Shown: positions 60,914 through 64,000 of the stretch, piece after piece
How the letters are laid out: the number at the start of each line of letters is the position of its first letter
How positions within the stretch are numbered: position 1 is the stretch's first letter
Source: Nocardia vulneris
Lineage (GTDB): Bacteria > Actinomycetota > Actinomycetes > Mycobacteriales > Mycobacteriaceae
Length of the DNA stretch: 64,000 nucleotides
Direction: 5' to 3'
NCBI RefSeq assembly: GCF_001613425.1
Contig: NZ_BDCI01000035.1
Location: forward strand, 1 to 64,000
The notes under the pieces: model-generated
Databases searched by the model: none
What the model saw: only the letters and a program-made list of their open reading frames with translations
Told to the model about the DNA's origin: nothing
Program-made: the position numbers and the translations under genes

Positions 60914-61527
60914 AGCGTCCCCTTGGTGGACGGCACGCCCTGCACCCGCGGGTCGAGTTCGACCGCGGCGCGCAAAGCCCGTGCCACCGCCTTGAATTCG
61001 GCCTCGGTGACGTGGTGCTGATCGCGGCCGTAGAGCACGCGCACGTGCAAGGCGATCCGCGCGTTCAACGCGATCGATTCGAAGACGTGCCGGTTCAGCA
61101 CCGTCGAATACGGCGCGCCGGGGCCGGAGCCCGGAATGACCGCGTGCAGCAGGTGTTCCGGCTCGCCGGTGTGCACACAGTACGGCCGCCCGGACACGTC
61201 CACCGCGGCGTGCGCCAAGGTCTCGTCCATCGGGATGTAGGCGTCGCCGAAGCGGCGGATACCGGCCTTGTCGCCCAGGGCCTTGCCCAGCGCCTGACCG
61301 AATACGATCGCGGTGTCCTCGACCGTGTGGTGCGCCTCGATCTCGATATCCCCCTCGGCCCGCACGGTCAGGTCGAAGCTGGCGTGCGCGCCGAGCGCGG
61401 TCAGCATGTGGTCGTAGAACGGGACGCCGGTGGCGATCTCGGTCTTGCCGGTCCCGTCGAGGTCCAGCTCCACCACGATGCTGGATTCCTTGGTGATGCG
61501 CTCCACCCGCGCGGTTCGGTTCGTCAT
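60910..61527 (-). CDS. hisB: Imidazoleglycerol-phosphate dehydratase
   Basis: The 205-residue single-domain enzyme has the manganese-binding repeats IEAHHTVEDTAI and DQHHVTEAEFKA and GVPFYDHMLTALGAH. It lacks the phosphatase domain of enterobacterial HisB, so that step depends on another enzyme. GGAGGAAGCA precedes the ATG; a longer frame is unlikely. Confidence 0.97.
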   Translation of the reverse strand: MTNRTARVERITKESSIVVELDLDGTGKTEIATGVPFYDHMLTALGAHASFDLTVRAEGDIEIEAHHTVEDTAIVFGQALGKALGDKAGIRRFGDAYIPMDETLAHAAVDVSGRPYCVHTGEPEHLLHAVIPGSGPGAPYSTVLNRHVFESIALNARIALHVRVLYGRDQHHVTEAEFKAVARALRAAVELDPRVQGVPSTKGTL

Positions 61528-61547
61528 TGCTTCCTCCACAGGCGGAT

Positions 61548-62681
61548 TCATCGGGGCGTCAGGTCGGTGTCGACCAGGATGCGGCTGACCTTCAGGAATT
61601 CGTCGTTCTCCGCGGCCAGGCCGATCGTGGTGCGCAGATAGCCGGGAATGCCGACATCGCGGATCAGCACGCCGTGGTCCAGGTAGCGCTGCCAGGTGCG
61701 CGGCGCGTCACTGAACCGGCCGAACAGCAGAAAGTTCGCGTCGCTGGGCACCACGTCGAAACCGAGCTCGCGCAGCGCCGCGGCCACCCGGTCTCGCTGT
61801 GCGGCGAGTTCGGCTACGCTGCCGAGCGTTTCGTCCGCGTGCCGCAGTGCGGCGCGCGCGGCCGCCTGGGTGACCACCGACAGGTGGTAGGGCAGCCGGA
61901 CCAGCAGCATCGCGTCGATCACCGCGGGCGCGGCGACCAGGTAGCCGAGGCGGCCACCGGCGAAGGCGAAGGCCTTGCTCATCGTCCGGGTCACCACCAG
62001 CTTGGCCGGGAACCGGTCGATCAAGGCGAGCGCGCTCGGCTGCGCGGAGAACTCGCCGTAGGCCTCGTCCACCACCACGATGCCCGGCGCGGCCTCGATG
62101 ATCCGGGCCAGCTCGGCCACCGGAATGCTGTGTCCGGTGGGGTTGTTCGGGCTGGTCACGAACACCACGTCCGGCGAACGCTCGGCGATAACGGCCACCG
62201 CGTAGTCGACGTCGAGGGAAAAGTCCGCGCCCCGTTGGGCTTCGACCCATTCGGTGTCGATGCCCTCGGAGATGATCGGGTGCATCGAATAGGACGGCAC
62301 GAAACCCAGTGCGCTGCGGCCCGGCCCGCCGAACGCCTGCAACAGCTGCTGCAGGATCTCGTTGGAACCGTTGGCGGCCCAGACGTTGTCGCCGGTCACC
62401 GCGACACCCGTCTGCCGGGTGAGGTATTCGGCGAGCCCGGCGCGCAACGCCACTGCGTCCCGGTCCGGATAGCGGTGCAGGTCTGCGGCCGCGATCCGGA
62501 TGGACTCGGCGACGTCGTCGATCAGCGCCCGGCTGGGCGGGTGCGGGTTCTCGTTGGTGTTCAACTGCACCGGCACCGTCAATTGCGGTGCGCCGTAGGG
62601 CTTCTTGCCGCGCAGGTTCTCCCGCAGCGGCAGATCGCCGAGGCCGATCCCCGACCCCGGCACGGTCACGGGACGGCTCAT
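61548..62681 (-). CDS. hisC: Histidinol-phosphate aminotransferase
   Basis: The 377-residue PLP enzyme has NENPHPPSRAL, VFVTSPNNPTG, VVVDEAYGEF and the lysine in TMSKAFAFAGGRLGY. It transaminates imidazole acetol phosphate. The ATG overlaps the hisD stop (ATGA). Confidence 0.97.
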   Translation of the reverse strand: MSRPVTVPGSGIGLGDLPLRENLRGKKPYGAPQLTVPVQLNTNENPHPPSRALIDDVAESIRIAAADLHRYPDRDAVALRAGLAEYLTRQTGVAVTGDNVWAANGSNEILQQLLQAFGGPGRSALGFVPSYSMHPIISEGIDTEWVEAQRGADFSLDVDYAVAVIAERSPDVVFVTSPNNPTGHSIPVAELARIIEAAPGIVVVDEAYGEFSAQPSALALIDRFPAKLVVTRTMSKAFAFAGGRLGYLVAAPAVIDAMLLVRLPYHLSVVTQAAARAALRHADETLGSVAELAAQRDRVAAALRELGFDVVPSDANFLLFGRFSDAPRTWQRYLDHGVLIRDVGIPGYLRTTIGLAAENDEFLKVSRILVDTDLTPR

Positions 62682-64000
62682 GACAGCGCCTCGAAACGTG
62701 CCTGCACGGCCTGGCCGTGCGCGGGCAGATCCTCGGCATTCGCCAGCGCCACCACATGCCCGGCGACATCCTTCAGCGCCGCCTCGGTGTACTCCACCAC
62801 GTGGATCCCGCGCAGGAACGTCTGCACACTCAAACCCGAAGAGTGCCTTGCGCATCCGGCGGTCGGCAGCACGTGGTTGGATCCGGCGCAGTAGTCGCCG
62901 AGGCTCACCGGGGCGTACGCGCCGACGAAAACCGCACCGGCACTGCGCACCCGGCCCGCCACCGCGGCGGCGTCGGCGGTCTGGATCTCCAGGTGTTCGG
63001 CGGCGTAGGCGTTGACCACCCGCAGCCCCTGCTCGATATCGTCGACCAGCACCGTGCCGGATTGCTTGCCGCGCAACGCCTCGGTGACCCGGTGCGCGTG
63101 CTTCACCACGCTCAGCTGCCGGCTCAGCGCGGCATCGACCGCGTCGGCCAGCGCCGCACTGTCGGTGACGAGCACGCTGGCGGCGAGCACGTCGTGCTCG
63201 GCCTGGCTGATCAGGTCGGCGGCCACGTGCACGGGATCGGCGGTGGCGTCGGCCAGGATCGCGATCTCGGTCGGGCCGGCTTCGGCGTCGATGCCGACCA
63301 GGCCGCGGCACAGCCGCTTCGCCGCGGTCACGTAGATGTTGCCCGGTCCGGTGATCAGGTCGACCGGCTCCAGCTGCGCGCCGTCGGTGTCGACGCCGCC
63401 GTAGGACAGCAGCGCCACGCCCTGCGCGCCGCCGACCGCCCACACCTCGTCGACGCCGAGCAACTGCGCGGCGGCCAGGATGGTGGGATGCGGCAGGCCG
63501 CCGAACTGCGCCTGCGGCGGCGAGGCGACCACCAGCGAACCGACGCCCGCGGTCTGCGCGGGCACCACGTTCATCACCACGCTCGACGGGTAGACCGCGT
63601 TACCGCCGGGCACATACAGCCCGACCCGCTCGACCGGCACCCAGCGCTCGGTCACGGTGCCACCGGGCACCACCTCGGTGGTCTTGTCGGTGCGACGCTG
63701 ATCGGCGTGCACCTTCCTGGCCCGGGCGATGGACTCCTCCAGCGCCGCGCGCACCGCCGGGTCCAGGTCTGCCAGCGCCTTTTCCAGCTCGGCCGCGGGG
63801 ACCCGGACCGTGGCCGGGATCACACCGTCGAACTTCTCGCTGTACTCCTGCGCCGCCGAAACGCCATGGTCCCGGATCGCCTCCACCACCGGCCGCACCT
63901 GATGCAGCACCGAGTCCACGTCGACTCCCCCGCGCGGCAGCGCGGCGCGCAGCTCGGCAACGGAGGGAGTGCGACCGCGCAAATCGACGCGGGCGAGCTC
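62678..64000 (-). CDS. hisD: Histidinol dehydrogenase, 5' end outside the window
   Basis: The visible 440 residues hold the family motifs: VPGGNAVYPSSVVM, ITGPGNIYVTAAKR, SQAEHD and AYAAEHLEI with the zinc ligands, and GDYCAGSNHVLPT. The enzyme oxidises histidinol to histidine. The frame stays open to the edge with ELARVDLRGRTPSVAELR, which matches the N-terminus of the M. tuberculosis protein, so only some residues are missing. It is the first gene of the his cluster. Confidence 0.97.
   Translation of the reverse strand, partial: ELARVDLRGRTPSVAELRAALPRGGVDVDSVLHQVRPVVEAIRDHGVSAAQEYSEKFDGVIPATVRVPAAELEKALADLDPAVRAALEESIARARKVHADQRRTDKTTEVVPGGTVTERWVPVERVGLYVPGGNAVYPSSVVMNVVPAQTAGVGSLVVASPPQAQFGGLPHPTILAAAQLLGVDEVWAVGGAQGVALLSYGGVDTDGAQLEPVDLITGPGNIYVTAAKRLCRGLVGIDAEAGPTEIAILADATADPVHVAADLISQAEHDVLAASVLVTDSAALADAVDAALSRQLSVVKHAHRVTEALRGKQSGTVLVDDIEQGLRVVNAYAAEHLEIQTADAAAVAGRVRSAGAVFVGAYAPVSLGDYCAGSNHVLPTAGCARHSSGLSVQTFLRGIHVVEYTEAALKDVAGHVVALANAEDLPAHGQAVQARFEALS

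Overview
The window is high-GC actinobacterial DNA, most likely Nocardia or a close relative in the Mycobacteriales. The right two thirds keep the gene order of the Mycobacterium tuberculosis Rv1599-Rv1629 segment (hisD-hisC-hisB-hisH-hisA-impA-hisF-hisI, bcpB, trpE-C-B-A, lgt, pyk, tesB, pdtaR, polA). Many ribosome binding sites are GAGG-like, GTG starts are common, and several genes look leaderless. The species assignment is inference from gene content; no search was run.

Positions 1-17500 are accessory: small regulator plus enzyme or transporter cassettes (ECF41 sigma/DoxX, MarR/FMN reductase, TetR/MFS, AraC/SnoaL, TetR/SDR), a decayed 13E12 (DUF222) fragment behind a near-consensus SOS box, a frameshifted AraC gene, and a second, perfect SOS box lying on the start codon of an unknown gene at 16438. 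The centrepiece is 11805-14619: an ESX-type small helical protein, a 589-residue protein joining a WXG100-like head, RTX calcium-binding repeats and an M91-type zinc metallopeptidase tail, and an overlapping lipoprotein. I read this as a type VII-secreted polymorphic toxin with a candidate immunity lipoprotein.

Positions 17500-29720 hold polA, a DUF885 peptidase-like gene, a complete branched-chain amino acid ABC transporter (livK-H-M-G-F) and pdtaR. Positions 29947-44746 hold tRNA-Leu(CAA), hspQ, three small regulator cassettes, a two-subunit fluoride channel, a phosphotyrosine phosphatase, tesB, pyk and an amino acid importer without a nearby ATPase gene. Positions 44747-64000 carry lgt, the trp operon and the his cluster. 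The his cluster is split by two inserted blocks: a MarR/SMR multidrug-efflux block between hisI and hisF, and three genes between hisA and hisH. hisD runs off the right edge.

Two architectural themes recur. First, most small cassettes carry readable operators: palindromes, or in one case three identical sites at exactly 19-bp intervals. Second, unrelated tandem arrays (periods about 22, 60, 80, 84, 95, 105 and 159 bp) fill intergenic space, and several begin at or inside the 3' end of a gene (lgt, hspQ, the DUF885 gene, the gene at 35151). In addition, two 61-nt palindromes at 16825 and 31614 share loop sequence and show paired changes in their stems, which suggests a dispersed structural repeat family.
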